Below are positions 1-13,070 of a stretch of DNA of 64,000 bases, piece by piece; position 1 is the first letter of the stretch, and each line of letters opens with the position of its first letter. Made by a program: the position numbers and the translations under genes. The DNA is taken from NCBI RefSeq assembly GCF_963169125.1, contig NC_084798.1, positions 199,573,481 through 199,637,480 on the forward strand. Reading direction: 5' to 3'. Below the pieces are notes generated by a model. It saw only the letters and a program-made list of their open reading frames with translations, ran no database searches and was not told the origin of the DNA. This DNA comes from Humulus lupulus. Taxonomy: Eukaryota > Streptophyta > Magnoliopsida > Rosales > Cannabaceae.

Positions 1-1929
1 AAATATTTACAACAGGCCATTCTATGCGGCAAAACAGGGTTTAACCCTAGTTCCACTTTAAACCTCGGCCGTGGCGGACGAGCAGCTGCATATGTACACG
101 TCATCACCTAAGCTCTCCAACTCAAGGATGGTCCAGTTTCCTTTTGCCTTTACCTGCACCACATAGCACCCGTGAGCCGAAGACCAGCAAGAAAACACAA
201 TAAAGCATGATATAATATCAACAATGATCATAATAATCATCCAGGACTATCAGTCCAAAATAGAAGCACAATGTTGAGTGTAACACATCAACCAATGATC
301 ATAATAATCACCCAGGACTCTCAGTCCCAATATAAATAGGTGACAGTCGCAACAGTCACAAAAGTGGGTACAGCTCCTTCTTGCCATGTGACGATAGGGT
401 CATCAGGGCTTAACTGATATGAGAACCTTTCATAAGTTTGAACAGGATAGGTGTATGGTGAATGGTCACCAACATAACCTTCCTCATGACCATAGAGTCA
501 TAGCCTGGAGACAGCACCCGTTAGCCATGTGATGATAGGATCACCAAGCTTAATAAATAAGTGAGCATTTCACTAGCTTTAGCGAAATAGGTGCATGGTG
601 ATTGGTCACCAACATAACCTTCCTCCCGACTCTAGAGTCGTAACTATGGACAGCGTCCCCTAGCCATGTGACAAACAGTCACCGGGGCCATATGCCCTGG
701 CTTTGATCATCTAGTCTTAGACCAGGCAAGCGCTTATAGGTTCTTCGACTTTAGGGTCGGTCCAGCATTAATGCCATAGAGCCATTCAATGCATGCTCAT
801 CGACTTTAGGGTCGGTCTAGCATTAATGCCATAGAGCCATTCAATGCATGCTCATCGACTTTAGGGTTGGTCCCTGACTAGTCAGTGCCACACACAAGTA
901 AGTCATGCCACCAAACGTATATCACAGGTTCAATATTCATAAACAAGATAAACAAGTACTAGTACAATTAGGATCATGCATGAACACAGAGACTCAAGCT
1001 CTGAACGATATCATACTCAGTATACAAAGCATGTCCTAATCACATGTTTCTCGTGCATCATATGCATAACACTTAACAGTCCAACATGCACCAATAATAG
1101 CCATGTATGTCATGTCTATTAACCAACCAACATGCATCAAGAATAGCCATGCATGTCACATAAACACAGGGTGCAGTTTTCTTACCTAAGATTCGAGCTA
1201 GAATGATTTAAAGAACGACCCTTGAGAACGATCAACTTTTAGTCCTTTAGCGGTTACCTAGCCATAACCAAATATAGGATATCATCAATAAAAATGATCA
1301 ACATAGGTTCCCAAACCAATATCTAGCCTCCGGGACGTCAATCCATACTAAACCAAGTAGTAGGATCAACCCCGAGGCCTATGGCAAGCATCCCCAAGCT
1401 AAAAACACATTTCTGGCCAAGAATGCCCTGATGGGCCGCGGCTCACCAGAGCCATGCCGCAGCTCACTCCCTAACAAAGGCATAAACCTCCCCAGAAACA
1501 CATACAGGCCGCGGCTCACCATAGACAGGCCACGACACATTACGCAAACCAGCAAGCCACCAGCTTGCGTCCCCTGTGTTTTTCCTCGAAACCAAATCCT
1601 CAAACTAGTCCCAAACTTCAACCTAACACCCAATTCAACCACTAAACATCATCTACAACTCACCCACATCAAAACCCAAAGTAAACATCAATCAAACTTC
1701 CATTAATTCCAATTATTTACCAAGAAATCACAATTACGCCCACAGCGGCCAAATTACCAAAATACCCTTACAACCATAAATACACCCATATGCATGCATT
1801 TACCATCATATAATAATATAATGAACATGAACATGCATATGATCATTAAATAACATCATAATTCAATTATGGCCCTCCCGGCCTCCTAATCAAGGTTCTA
1901 ACCCTTATTAGGAAATTCGGGGCATTACA
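1..1929 (-). repeat. Ty3/gypsy LTR, partial (cut by window start)
   Basis: This is the same family as the complete LTR at 55293-57465. Both contain the GCATATGTACACGTC block, the block ending in CCGTGAGCC and AGCAAGAAAAC, and the end CTTATTAGGAAATT..GGGCATTACA. The first ~205 bases of the LTR lie outside the window. On the plus strand it ends in TTACA at 1929, next to gag sequence of a different element, so it is probably a solo LTR or a 3' LTR inserted there. The left target duplication cannot be seen; the right flank is ACTAG. Open frames inside it look non-coding. Minus orientation is inferred because plus-strand TGTAACGCCC ends abut PBS sequences in sister elements. Confidence 0.8.
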
Positions 1930-3412
1930 ACTAGAATCAACCAAAACAACATAAGAGGTTCCACAGTAAAAAGCTGACTTGTCACCATCGAGGGACTAAC
2001 CCGGCCTCTGCCTATGTCAATGCGAACACTCGAGTTGGAGTCGAGCTATCCCCCTTCCTTGGTTCTTCCTTTCTTACTATCGGGCAATCTTTCTTTAAGT
2101 GTCCCACTATCCCACACAAAAAGCAGGCCTTTGCCCGACACTCTCCTACATGGCGCCTCCTACATCTGGCGCACTCTGGAAAGGTCCTCCAACCCTCATT
2201 GCCGCCCTGGCGGCCTATATGAATACCATATGGTCTCCTATCAGGGCCTGGAGCTAAAAAGGCACCTGAAGCCTTCCTTTTCTGATCATTGGGGCCCCCG
2301 CCCCTACCTGAACCCATTAATGGAGGTGTCTTCCTCCTAGTGTCTCTCCTAGCTGCATTCTCGAGCTAGATTTTATTCTCTGCGCCCTCAGCAATAAGGG
2401 CTTTCTCCACCGCCTGTGCATAAGTCATCACTCCTGGCACGGTGGTAATGCGAACATCCCGAGCTATCATAGGCTATAGCCCCTGAAGGAATATTTCCTT
2501 CCTTGTCCCATCAGAGGGCACCAAGTCTGCAACAAACTTGGCTTAGTGCCTATCGAACCTCAGTGCATACTCTGTCACTTACATATTCCTTTGAAGCAGT
2601 TTACTGCAGGAACCTGTTGTTGTCTCAGGAGGCAGATCTCTTCTTCCTGCCTCAATAGCCTGGCTTGCATATCAGCAAGCACTTGTTGCCAGTTCTCGGG
2701 AGCTAGCTGAGATGTTTGGCCCTGAGTATCTTTTTGGCCCCGTCTGTCATTCTGGCCCTATTCTTCCTAGCCAACCGATGACTCTATCTTCCTTGGAAGC
2801 ATACTTCCAAGCTTCTACCTGGCTGCAATAATCAATTCAGCCAATTAGGTAGTAATAACTAAACCTCTTTCCGCCTCACTGTCCAAGGCTAAACAAATAG
2901 TCATTCACATTCAACAACCATGCTAATAAGCACGTCGATTCATATTCGTATCCAAACATGGTGCTCATAAGCACTTTCTAACATTTATAAGCAAGTAACA
3001 ATGCTAATAAGCATGTTCTAGTCCTTATAAATAATTAATGATGCTAATAAGCATTTCTTTAACATTCAACAGTGCTCATAAGCATTTTCTAACATTTATA
3101 TACATATAATAGCGATAATAAGCGTTTCATGACCTACAGGTCCATACAACAACGCTAATAAGCATTTCCTTTGCATCCACAAGCAATATCAATGCTAATA
3201 AGTATATCTTTATCATTCATGCAACATTCAAGGGCCAGGACCTATCATAATATCTCATGTTAGCTAATAAGGCAGGCAGATAAGGAATTTATATCCTATT
3301 TAAGCAACTAAACACATAACCACATAAATAGTTACCAAACTCTGAGTCGAGCTTGTCTTTAGTGGAAAGTGTACATGCCCAGCCTATCTTCAGGAACCCC
3401 TAACCTTGGTAC
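1930..3412 (-). pseudogene. Ty3/gypsy gag remnant with zinc knuckle, plus leader
   Basis: The minus strand encodes the end of a retrotransposon Gag. Between about 2317 and 2012 it reads a CARCRRRHVGECRAK segment followed by a CCHC zinc knuckle, CFLCGIVGHLKKDC. This nucleic-acid-binding motif packages the element RNA. The Gag core upstream (about 2340-2800) is recognisable only in fragments, because stops and frameshifts break it. The stretch 2820-3412 is an untranslated leader with spaced GCTAATAAGC repeats. No protease or pol follows: at 1929 the sequence passes straight into an unrelated LTR, so the element is 3'-truncated or interrupted. It belongs with the LTR at 3428-5824, which lies on its 5' side. 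Confidence 0.8.
2918..3205. repeat. Spaced GCTAATAAGC repeats in retroelement leader
   Basis: Eight copies of a short imperfect palindrome (ATGCTAATAAGCAT and variants such as GTGCTCATAAGCAC and GCGATAATAAGCG) start near 2921, 2961, 3001, 3041, 3073, 3112, 3153 and 3192. The period is about 40 bp. The sequence between copies is much less conserved. They lie between the PBS and gag of the minus-strand gypsy element. Confidence 0.8.
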
Positions 3413-3424
3413 ACTCTGATATCA
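3413..3424 (-). other. Primer binding site (tRNA-Met type), degenerate
   Basis: On the minus strand the LTR end TTACA is followed by ACT and then TGATATCAGAGT. This differs by two bases from the common plant PBS TGGTATCAGAGC, which is complementary to initiator tRNA-Met. It fixes the minus orientation of the LTR at 3428-5824. Confidence 0.75.
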
Positions 3425-3427
3425 AGT

Positions 3428-5824
3428 TGTAACGCCCTGGATATCCAAGACCATTACACTATGTATTTTAAATAGTGCTAGGCTCACTAATAGAGTCATT
3501 TGGCAATAAACGTGCAACTAAACGTGATTAACAGTTTAGGGTTGAAAATTTCGGTAAAAAGGAATAGTTATTTCTTTAAAACGTTAAGTTTGTACATGGG
3601 ATCCCATAATAAATGTTTACAAAGTTTTTTACAGTTCCAAAAGGGTTTAACCCTAGCTCCTCTAAGAAATATCAATCGTGGTGGTCGAGTAGCTGCATAT
3701 GTACACGTCGCCACCGAAGTTCTCCAACTCATGGCTCGTCCAGCTTCCCTTTCCCTTTACCTGCACCACATTGCACCCGTGAGCCAATGCTCAGCAAGAA
3801 AACTTAAACATGTTCATAAGCAGTTAATAAAACGTTACCAAGTCATAATAAGCATGCCTAGCAGTAATAACCCTACTCATGCATGAATACAATTTATATA
3901 AATTACTACAATGGGACAGTTGCCCTAATTAACTGACTAATAAGCCAGATTGGGGCCCAATGCCCTAGGATATGGGACTAATAAGTCACCCCAGAGCCCG
4001 TTGCCTTATCCCCTATGTAACCAGCCTTGGAGCTCGCCCAGCGTACCTGGCGCTTTAGTTTTCCATGACCATTGGGTCGGACAAGCGTATGATGTGCTCC
4101 TGATTAGGCCTAACCATAATGACCAACACTCAGCGCACTATTGCTGCCCTTGACTTATAAGTCAATGCTTTTGACCAGCGCTTAGCGCTATTTCCATCCT
4201 TGACTTATAAGTCAATCCTTTCTCAATAAGATAATGCAAACAAACATACATTATATAATAACTATCTAGATAAAGAGAATTAAACATGCTTAATCAAACA
4301 ATCACAAGCATAATTATAGTCATAGTCATGCACATTTACAGGGGCCTAAGACCTATTCAAATCTATATTCAACAACCAAGCCAAGCCCTACTCACGTATT
4401 GGGTGCAGTTCTTACTTCTAGTCCGAGTGTAAAGTTTATTAAGAACGACCCTCGAGCACGATCCTGGTTTCGAGCCCCTTGCGATAACCTAGTCACAACC
4501 ATAATAGAGAATTCCGTCAATAACGAGTGATTAAAGGCTTCCTGACCGAGTCCTAGCCTCCGAGACGTTGAATTCTACTAAACCAGGTAGTAGGATCGAT
4601 CCCAAACCCTTAGGTTTGAGTTCCCGCACTCAAAACCCTCCCGGCACTAAAAAACCCCTCAAGCGCCGCATCTCAAAACAAAAGAGCTGTGGCCCACCCT
4701 AATTCAGAGAGCCCAAGACTCTCCTCTGTTTCCACACGCGTCACGGCATGCCACACAGGCACCGCAACTCAAATGGGTTGACAACACATGTTTCTCCCTG
4801 CATTCATGAGAGCCGCAACGCCCCAAGAACAGGGTCACGACTTGACATGAAAACTCAAAATTCCCCACATTTTCCTCAAGCCAAATCACACTAAGAACCT
4901 ATCCAAACATAGCTAAATCCCAAAAACAAAGTTTCCAAACAATTCAGCAACTCAATATCATCAAAACCCAAGCTAAAACTTGGCCAAAACCTCATCAAAT
5001 CTCCAAATTCATATTGAGTTTCTAAAACTCAGCCAAAAACCAGAGAAACACAAAGATTTAGGGCTAGAAATCGCTACCTCTATTGCCCCAATCGACGCTA
5101 AGATTTTCCCCAAGAAATCCCGAGCCTAAGCTAGCCTCAATTCTCCTTAGATCGCAAAGAATTCAAAGATTGAATGAACGAGTGTGTGAACGGGAGAGAG
5201 AGAACGTTGAGAGAGTTGCTCCTCTATTTTTCTGTGTTTTTGGGTTATGAGAGGTTACTTAGAGTTCAAGTAACTTTAAGTGAATCCCGAGGGCTCGGGG
5301 TACCCAAAAACATCCCCAAGGGTAAAATGGTCAAAATCCTCATAACTCCCTCCTATTCTCACTAACTTCAAATATATCCTCAAATATTTTTCACCATTAC
5401 CCATTATCCCGATAATGCACTAAATATCCAAAATACCCCTTAACTCACCCTGAGTCGGGTATTCGGTCCTGTTGTGACTTTCCCGCTAACTTGCTCTCTA
5501 GGATCGCCTCGTGTCGAGTAACCCAAATAAATCCACATAATAATGTGGTCTCACACATATATGGACATATATTCCAAATATACCCGTAACAGACCAAATT
5601 ATGAAAATTGTCATTCTAATAAGAAACATGCCCACATGCATATTTAATACACATAAACATGCATATCTAGTCATATTATAATATAACTCACGTAATCATA
5701 TAATGATACACATATATATCACATAAACGGATATTTCATAATTAAATCACATAATTTCAATAATTTGTTACCCTGGCTCCCTAATCAAGACTCTAAGCCT
5801 TATTAGGTAATTTGAAACGTTACA
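3428..5824 (-). repeat. Ty3/gypsy 5' LTR (2.4 kb), minus strand
   Basis: The plus strand starts TGTAACGCCCTGG and ends AAACGTTACA, giving the TG...CA termini of an LTR. It is adjacent to the PBS at 3413-3424, so it is the 5' LTR of a minus-strand element. It shares conserved blocks with the other gypsy LTRs here but is clearly a different subfamily from the one at 1-1929. Two perfect 16-bp palindromes, TTGACTTATAAGTCAA, lie at 4150-4165 and 4200-4215. No matching 3' LTR is visible. It interrupts a hAT-like element at 5825. Confidence 0.85.
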
Positions 5825-7666
5825 GTTGGTTTGGTCGGGTTGAGGGTGTTTGAATGAGCCAACCCAATTACATCGGCCTAGAGAATTCTAACCCATTTAA
5901 AATATTTTTAATATATAACCCAACCCTACTAATTCAATTAAGGGATAGGTTGGGTTGGTTTGTGTTGGGTTATAACCTATTAAAAAAAAATATCAAGTTT
6001 ATCAAAAGTAATAATTCAATATAAAGTAAAGATAATCAAATTAAAACATAGAATGAAGAAAATCATGTCTTAGCAATTTCTACTAGTTCAGATAGTACTT
6101 AATAACAATAAAGTTATCCAAATTCCAAACACAAGTCTTAAAGTTATTACAATCATCCATTATAGCAATTAGATAGTTCATAGGAATATAAACAAAATAA
6201 AAAATCTTGAATCCATCAATTAACAATGGAAATTAGTGTCTTGGTGTTGTCCTTTGTTGATGCCTTCTCCTTAAGTTTATTGTCTACAATTCAAAAACCA
6301 AACTAACACGACTAATTATTTCAGCAAATATCATAATATGTCAGCACTTATTTAAGCACTTGACAAATAATCAGTAGTGGCAAAATATCCACAAAATAAT
6401 CACAAAATAATCACTACTTTCAGCACTAAAGCATTCAATAACATATTAAAATCATTCATAATAATAATAATAATAAACAGCAGCTTACCAAAAAAATATT
6501 ATATTAAAACTCTACAAAAACTATTCTAATTTCAGCAAGCAATACCGTATAAAGATGATTGAAATTCATTCTAATAGTTATGTCACCACCAAATATGTAA
6601 TAGCAATAGCATAATAAAATAATTAAAATCTATTCTGATAATAGTAATCAATAAAAAACAGTAGCAAATATGTCACCACCAAATATATAGTAAAGAGATC
6701 GTTTTATAACCATAACAGTTTGCATAAGTTGTAAAAAATTACCAAAGAAAAAACAAATAATACCTGCACAGTTTTCCTTTTCCTTTGAGGAGCAGTTCCA
6801 ATTATTGTGTCAAATCTGATTTATTAAAAAAAGATATAGCAGAAACTCTAACTCAAAAAAGTCTCTACCTCCACGAATATATAAATAGATACTGTGACTC
6901 TTAGTAAAGCCATCACTTATTATTAAAATTTTATTATAAGGACGAAAATTAACATGGCAGACAATTTCTATTTTTCAACACACATATTGATATAAAGAAT
7001 TTATTAGTCATATAATCACATACAGTGCAACTCTTAATAAGAGACATATATTATACCATCACAACAAACAATAGACATATATTATACCATCACAGCATAC
7101 AATGTATGTTCTATATTATCACTAGAGAAAAGGAAAAGATGCATCTATCACCTGGTGCGGTGGCTGCTTGGCTGTAATGAGATAGAGAGAGAGGGTGCGA
7201 CCGAGAAGAGAGCAGTGCCGCCATCACCGTGACCTAGAGTCGCTACCAACGCCTTCGTGAAAGTGACCTGGAGCCACCGTGGTGGACTGGTGTGGTGCAT
7301 GGTGGAGAGATTGAGAGTGAGTGAGTACTGTTTTAGTCATTGAGAGACTGAAATGAGAGTAAAGTGAGTGAGACAGAAAGAGGGGCTAGTATCGATTAGG
7401 GTTGGGGAAGTAAAAATATATAAGTTGTATTTATATTTTAGGGTTTTAGATATAAAAATAATAAAAAACTATTAGATGAGTGTCGGCCCGGGTTGGCTTA
7501 TATAAGGATTTAGGCTTCTGGGCCCATGGTCTAGCCGTATAATTCGGCCTGTGGCTTTCACCCACCGAATTGACTTCGACCCATCACTATTCCACCTATT
7601 CGGCCCACTATTCGATGTGGGTTGGATGGGTTGGTCGGCCCACATCTATTTTTTCCCAGCCCTAAT
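5825..7666 (-). mobile_element. Non-autonomous hAT-like DNA transposon fragment
   Basis: The right end reads ...TTTTTTCCCAGCCCTA, which on the minus strand gives the hAT-type terminus TAGGGCTGGG. It is followed by repeated GGGT/ACCC subterminal motifs (GGCCGACCAACCC, GGGCCGAA). Similar GGTTGGGTTGG-type motifs occur just inside the left end (5825-5970). The true left terminus is missing because an LTR begins at 5824. The interior is AT-rich (6000-7150, with an AAT microsatellite near 6459) and then GC-richer (7150-7400), like the untranslated leader of the larger hAT element at 33 kb. I see no transposase frame. Confidence 0.6.
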
Positions 7667-8527
7667 GTTAATGTGAGGTCTGCTGAAAACTTGTCGTTGG
7701 CCTCCTCCATGGTCCGAGTCCGACCTGCAACATCTTCCAGCAGCTTCGTGGAAGTGTCCTTGAGTGATGACAGCTTTGACTGCTCTGTGGCCAGTTGGGT
7801 CTCCAACTCTAAGGCACGAACCTTGAGGTCCTCCAAGTCCTTCTGAAGCAGCAAGTGCTCTGCCAATGAGACAACAGTCTCCTTGAGTTGCACCATCTCC
7901 TCCCGAAGCTCCTTCAGCTCGAAGGACCTCATGGTAACGATGTCCCCGAGCCATTGGTTGAAGGCCACACCCTGCACCAAAACAATATTTGTTAGCTTGA
8001 TGAAGAACTTAAACAAAAAATGAGAGTTGAAGATTCGAGACATACCCTCAGGGTGATGTGGCGACTGACAGCTTCAGCGAGTTCTCGTTGTCACTGCCAT
8101 AGCAAGAAAAGACGCAGAAGGGCATGTCGCACAGGGACCCTACCAATCCTTGGAGTAGCTCCACGGCAAGCGGAGCTGTCCTTTCTCCAACCCTCCATGC
8201 GAGGAGAGGCTTCAGCTCCTCGCGGCTAGGAGGAGCGACTGGACCATGCGGCTTGTCTTCCCGCAAGTACTCCATGAGGACTTTGAAATCCTCGTTGCCC
8301 TCGTCAAGACGGGCGTGGATGTACTTAACCACCTGTCCGTGCCTTTCGAAGTGTTCTCCTTGAAGTGCTCGGGAAAGACCACCAGGTGACGTGTCTTGAC
8401 CGGAGGACTGTCAGGCACCTTAGAATGGATTTTCTTTCCCTTCCAAGAGGACCCCTCATCTCAAGGAGGGGAGACCTCGAGGTCAATGACCTCATCGATA
8501 ACCATTGTCCACGGAGGAGTGGCCAGT
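7667..8527 (-). pseudogene. Transposase_28-type antisense ORF, C-terminal part
   Basis: On the minus strand a segment containing VKYIHARLDEGNEDFKVLME (about 8330-8270) leads to RELAEAVSRHITLR. A GT-AG intron (about 8043 to 7975, donor GGTATGTC, acceptor TTTTGGTGCAG) follows. After it comes GVAFNQWLGDIVTMRSFELK and then a heptad-rich coiled coil (FELKELREEMVQLKETVVSL). Stops and frame changes break it into at least three frames. It appears to continue the ORF at 13071-14560, with 8528-13070 inserted between. The hAT terminus at 7666 truncates its end. The assignment to the family of plant ORFs carrying Pfam Transposase_28 is from memory of such proteins. The function is unknown. Confidence 0.55.
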
Positions 8528-10941
8528 TGTAACGCCCTGCTAATTAGGGTTTGCTACCATGTGTGTTTAAGATTAGTGCTGGACTCGCTAAACGAGTCAT
8601 TTGGACTAAACATGTGATTAAGCCACTGAGGGTTTAGGTATTTAAAATTTTGGTCAAGTCATAAATATTTTCATTAAACAAAAACTTTGGTCTTTACATG
8701 GGATCCCAAAATAGAAGTTTAAAAGTCGGTTACAATTCCAAGTTTACAAAATAAGTCGACCTAGGCGGCAAAACTGGGTCCAACCCTAGCTTCCTTGAAA
8801 TTTCTTGGCCGTGGCAGTCGAGCGAACTGCATATGTACACGTCACTGCTATCGCTCTCCAACTCATGGCTGGCCAAGTTTTTCCTTACCCTTACGTGCAC
8901 CACAGAGCATCCGTGAGCCAAAATACTCAGCAAGAAAACATATTCAAACAATTCAAGGAATAATAATGCAGGCTTAGCAGTAATAACTGGAACTAAGCAT
9001 AAACACTATACAAATCAACAGCCATAGAGTTGCTCAAGTGCATGTTGCACTCTCTTTCTATTCATGTGGCATCCGAGCTAGTCAAGTGCTTGATGCACTC
9101 CCGAGGTGGCCCACCCATAGTGGCCTGCAATCAACGCGCATAATGCCGGTCTCAGCTCATAAGTCGAGTCTTGGAGAGCCTCGACTTATACGTCGAGCCT
9201 CGGAGACCCTCAACTTATAAGTCGAGCCCCTTAAATCAAGTATGCCCTCGACTAGTAAGTCGGTCTTTAACCAAATACAACAACAGGTCCTTGGCTTATA
9301 AACCAAACTTTCTAGCCATAGCAGACAATCACATAATATGTTTATCACACATACAGAGACAATGCATTACAATGCGTTTAAACAGATATACACATGCATA
9401 ATCATAATCATGTGCATTTACAGGGCCAACGCCCAAATCAAGATTATGTTCAGCATTCGGGCCAAGCCCTAATCATGTACATCATATTCTGGGTGCAGTT
9501 TTCTTACCTTTGGTCCAAGTGCAAGCTACCAACAAACGACCCTTGAGTACGATCCCTGATCCGAGCCCTTAGCGATGACCTAGTCACAACCATGATAAAG
9601 AATCCCATCAATAACGAGTTAATAAAGGCTTCCAGACCGAGTCCTAGCCTTCAGGACATCGAATTCCACTAAACTGGGTAGTAGGATCGATCCCGAGCCC
9701 TTGGGGTTGAGTTCCCGCACTCAAAAACCCTATCGGGGTTCAAAACCCCTTAAGCGTCGTGGCCCCATGCCCCTGCGATGTGGACCATCCCAAGTCAGAG
9801 GCTCAACCTCCCATTTTATTAAACACGCACCGCGGTGCTGCCTAACAGGCACCGTGGCGCGCCCTCGCGACAGAGCCTTCCTTGGCTCCCTGGGTTCAAG
9901 AGGGCCACGACACCCCAAGAACAGGGTCACTGCCCTACCCCTTCGAACCCAGAATTCTTGGGTTTTCCCTGAGCCAAACCCAATAAGAATTATCCCAAAT
10001 CAAACTTAAAATCTTAGTTCAATTCCTATAACTGATTTAACACCTCTCCTGCAATAAAACCTAACTTAGAACTTGATTGAAAAAACTCATCAAAATCCAA
10101 AATTCAATCTTCAAACCCTCTCACATGCAAACTCTAAACTTCCTACAAAAAAAAAAGAATTGACATAAAGAAATTGAAGTTTAGATCCTTACCTCTGAGA
10201 TATTTTCACTCTTGAGTTAATCCCCAAGTTCAACAAGTCTAATTGTGCAATTCTTTGGCCTAGAATTTCCCCAGAATTCAACAACTTCCAAGCTTCAAGA
10301 AGAGGGAGAGAGAACCGTGAGATAGAGAGGGAGAGTTGAAGTCTTATACTTCCTTTTGAGTGTTTCTAAAGTCTCAGCTAGGACTCAACTTAACATTTAT
10401 GCCAAAAAGTTCAAAATGCCCTTACAACTAATTTAAATCCTCTAGTGACCCCAAGGGCAATTCCGTCAATTTCCACTTCTCGTAAATCCTCGAGTGTTCC
10501 TCTAAATCCCCAACTACCTCAAAATAATAACCATTTAATCTCCCATTACCCAATAAACCCCGGTAATTTACTAAATTACCAAAATACCCCTAGGCTCACC
10601 CTGAGGCGGGTATTTAACCCCATTGTGACTTTTCTGCTAACTTGCTCACCAGGATCGCCTCGCGTCGAGTAACCCAAATATATCCACATAATAATGTGGT
10701 CTCAATCACACACACATATTTACAATTATACCCTTAACGGGTCAAATTACTGAAATGTCCTTCTTATAAGAAATAGGCACACACACATATTTAATATTTC
10801 TAAACATGCAAGTATAATTATTTATAATATAATTCACATAATGAAAATCTCATAATACATTAGCACACAATTAAAACAGTTATTGCCACCCGGCCCCCTA
10901 ATCCAGGCACTAAGCCATATTAGGGAATTTGAGATGTTACA
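8528..10941 (-). repeat. Ty3/gypsy solo LTR (2.4 kb)
   Basis: It starts TGTAACGCCCTGC and ends GAGATGTTACA, and carries the conserved gypsy-LTR blocks (GCATATGTACACGTCAC near 8830 and the CCGTGAGCC..AGCAAGAAAAC block). There is no PBS or internal region on either side. Flanks are CCAGT and CCAAT, a possible 5-bp target duplication with one mismatch. Near 9180-9226 it holds dyads of the CTCGACTTATA..GTCGAG type. It separates the antisense ORF fragment from copia-like sequence. Confidence 0.8.
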
Positions 10942-13070
10942 CCAATGGAGTAGCAATTGGAGCTACAAGAGCCACTAGGGTTGGAGGCACAGCCGCCAGG
11001 GATGAGAGCACCACGGCCGATGCCTCTGGAGTGTCTATTTGAGAGGGGCCCGTCTATTAGGAATGAGTTTCCTAATATGCAGCGGAATAGTGATGGGTTG
11101 GCCAAGTATACAACAAAAATTTTGTAACATATTTAAACTACTTTTAAATATGCGGACCCATTAATATACATACATTAATCATAAACAAGAAAAGAATAAA
11201 GAACATACCTCTTGATGCCTATCAAGTGTCCTTGTTATCTTTTCGTAAAATAAATGATCTTCCTATCCAAGCTGCTCCCGGGTACTCACACCAAGATCTT
11301 CCACAACGTTCTCTACACCTCAAGAAGTGTGTGGGTACTTAGAGAATAAAGGATGGTATATTTCTGATTCAACTTAATGTACTCAACACATGAGATCAAG
11401 AGGATAGACATGAGATTGGTTATGTATCTTTTTCAGGGAGAGATGGAAAGTATCGTTCTTTTCTTAGAACGAATAAATTCAGTATATTGTTATTTTCTCA
11501 TAAGTCTAACTTAAATAGAAAATATTTACATTTAAAAAAAATATATGTAACCAATTACATTTTATCTTTTAATTAATTAATTATCTTATTAATGAAAATA
11601 TCAAAACAAACTTTTTTTCACAATTATTTAATTATTTATTCAAACTACCTTATCAAATAAAATCCAACAACCTGATAATTAATTCAAATTTGAATATATT
11701 ATCTTTTTAACTAATTATCACATATAATTAATTGTTTGAATAAATATTAATCTTTTAAATTCAAATCCAATTTGAACTTATCAGTTTATTATCTCCCACT
11801 AAAATAAAGATATTTAATTAATTAAAACCAATTTTAATTAAACATCAATTTCGAAAATTTGATATTTATTTTATAATTTCGAAAATTATACAATAGTTAA
11901 TTATTAATTAATTTTGATAATTACAACTATTTTGTAATTAATTAATTAATCACTATTATCACATAATTGCATATTTGGCCCGAAGAATAAATTTCTTCTT
12001 AAATATGATTTTTACCATTTTACCATTTATATCAACTCTTACCTTGAATAGTGTTGATAGAGCTGTTGTGGGGACCTATGGACCTATAATTCCAAGCTTC
12101 AATAAATTTGTGATTATTAATTAAATTCTTTAATTAAAAAATCTTAATTTATTAGTCTCATGATTACTCCACTATAATATGAGACTGCACACTTGTAATT
12201 ATAGACATCTCATTTACTGAGTATTTTATAACAATAAAGCGTCTATTGATATAATCATTACATACAAATTAACCCTCTAATAATGGTTCATAATTAACCG
12301 GGAATAAAATTACCGTTTTACCTTTTTAATTATATCATGTTTCCTTAAGTACCATTGACTTTACTAGTGAATGTTAATTCATAACTAAATTATGAATTTG
12401 AGCTCAATAACCTTTCAGTCCCAAAAGTCAACCCTTAAGAGAACCATTATTCAATCTCTTACGAGAAGATATAGTCCTTATCTGTATACTATGTCCCCAA
12501 CCATTTACATTAATGAGTTCCCAAAACAAAAGTTTCTAGCCTGATCATTCTGACAAACCCTAACGAGTGAATCGAAGAACTCATATACAAAAACAAGAGT
12601 TCATAGTAACTTCAGAATTAAGATCTATTTGTATATGATCATCAGTTGATATATTTAATTAATACTTCGAAACGGTATTTAGCTAAGTATTAATAAACAT
12701 ATCTGGTCCAGTTCTATATATTCTCTAATATATAAAGCACCTCTACTAAAGTGTTCTACTACACTAGTAATCCGGATCTAGATCACATGTATTCATAATA
12801 CTAGTGGACCATACTTGCAGTAATTATTCTAAAGATTCCATAACTTTATTTCACTGCGAACTATTCAAGTTCATTTATCTCAAACACAATCCTCCCGTAC
12901 CAATACGTGGTTGAGATTACATATATGAACTTATGAATTTTTCTGATATTTACTTAATATTATCACAGAATAATATAGTCCATAAAATATATGCATAACA
13001 AATTCAATTTATTTATTTATTTCTTAAAACAATGTCTACTACATATGCTTTCAGGGTACAATTCCCAACA
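10942..13070 (-). repeat. Ty1/copia LTR with a short internal stub, minus strand
   Basis: On the minus strand position 13070 begins TGTTGGGAATTGTACCC, a typical copia LTR start. The body is very AT-rich with many AATTAATTAATT runs. The far end of the LTR is not clear. It probably ends around 11100, because 10942-11090 is GC-richer and reads like 5' internal or gag sequence on the minus strand. No convincing PBS was found. This insertion breaks the antisense ORF at 13071. Confidence 0.6.

Noticed and set aside
1379..1706. Overlapping open frames of 87 and 91 codons on both strands
   Set aside because: They lie inside an LTR with a homologous non-coding copy at 55293-57465 and have no domain resemblance.
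3500..3886. 128-codon plus-strand frame
   Set aside because: It runs antisense through the conserved LTR block of the element at 3428-5824. Equivalent frames in sister LTRs are broken.
8020..8418. Plus-strand frames across the antisense ORF fragment
   Set aside because: Shadow of the minus-strand reading, which shows the recognisable sequence and intron.
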